This document shows positions 60,679 to 64,000 of a stretch of 64,000 nucleotides of DNA, piece after piece. Every line of letters starts with the position of its first letter. The stretch's first letter is position 1. The stretch spans positions 124,001 through 188,000 of the forward strand of contig MEFD01000013.1 in NCBI GenBank assembly GCA_001724995.1. Direction: 5' to 3'. This stretch comes from Rubrivivax sp. SCN 71-131. GTDB lineage: Bacteria; Pseudomonadota; Gammaproteobacteria; Burkholderiales; Burkholderiaceae_C. The position numbers and the translations under genes are program-made. The notes under the pieces were generated by a model that was given only the letters and a program-made list of their open reading frames with translations, was not told where the DNA came from and did no database searches.

Positions 60679-64000
<3,322 letters not shown>

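Overview
This is a very GC-rich (roughly 70 percent), densely packed chromosomal segment that reads as betaproteobacterial, most likely Burkholderiales or a close relative. The support is the Bug-family and TAXI-family solute receptors, a double-length UvrA, a DUF485-ActP acetate permease operon with an SSS-type sensor kinase, a leucine-degradation (liu) cluster and a cytochrome cd1 nitrite reductase. No rRNA, tRNA, insertion sequence, prophage or CRISPR array was seen. Many gene pairs overlap by ATGA or GTGA, so most genes sit in translationally coupled operons.

Left part (1-25 kb): the start of a TAXI-type TRAP receptor, a tandem-fused uvrA, a Bug-family receptor, and a four-gene 2-oxoacid:acceptor oxidoreductase operon (gamma, NAD(P)-reductase/ferredoxin fusion, alpha, beta). 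These are followed by tpx and mobB, then a branched-chain amino acid ABC transporter operon (livK-G-F-H-M) that also carries an alpha/beta hydrolase. Next comes a sigma-54 activator diverging from a malonyl-CoA synthetase (matB)-Nudix-aminotransferase operon, and a small cytochrome c.

Middle part (25-45 kb): an acetate uptake and signalling block. It runs DUF485-actP, terminator, DUF294 nucleotidyltransferase, a 56-aa membrane protein, a CrbS-like transporter/histidine kinase, a receiver-only response regulator and a kinase-like protein fused to a DnaQ-type exonuclease. A leucine/isovalerate catabolic operon follows (liuB-liuC-DUF4126-liuD-liuE-ybaK-DsbA-like isomerase), with a MerR/LiuR-like palindrome in front of it, then a large beta-propeller diguanylate cyclase on the other strand.

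Right part (45-64 kb): a respiratory island. A B-family heme-copper reductase (subunit I, CuA subunit II, a 53-aa subunit) is followed on the same strand by cyoE, a SCO protein, a cytochrome b fused to two [4Fe-4S] clusters and an MvhD-like domain, a 183-aa membrane-anchored protein, a second NorB/CcoN-like heme-copper protein, and a cytochrome b fused to a [2Fe-2S]/FAD/NAD reductase. In subunit I the active-site tyrosine is replaced by Gln, which points toward NO reduction (sNOR-like) rather than O2 reduction. The island also holds two heme A synthase homologues, a serine hydrolase, a Dnr/Fnr-type regulator, a cytochrome d1-like propeller protein, nirS and a TonB receptor. FNR/Dnr-like boxes stand before the heme-copper operon, the regulator and nirS, so these units are probably one nitrogen-oxide/low-oxygen regulon. 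The two differently equipped cytochrome b fusions next to two atypical heme-copper proteins are the best candidate here for an undescribed electron-transfer system.
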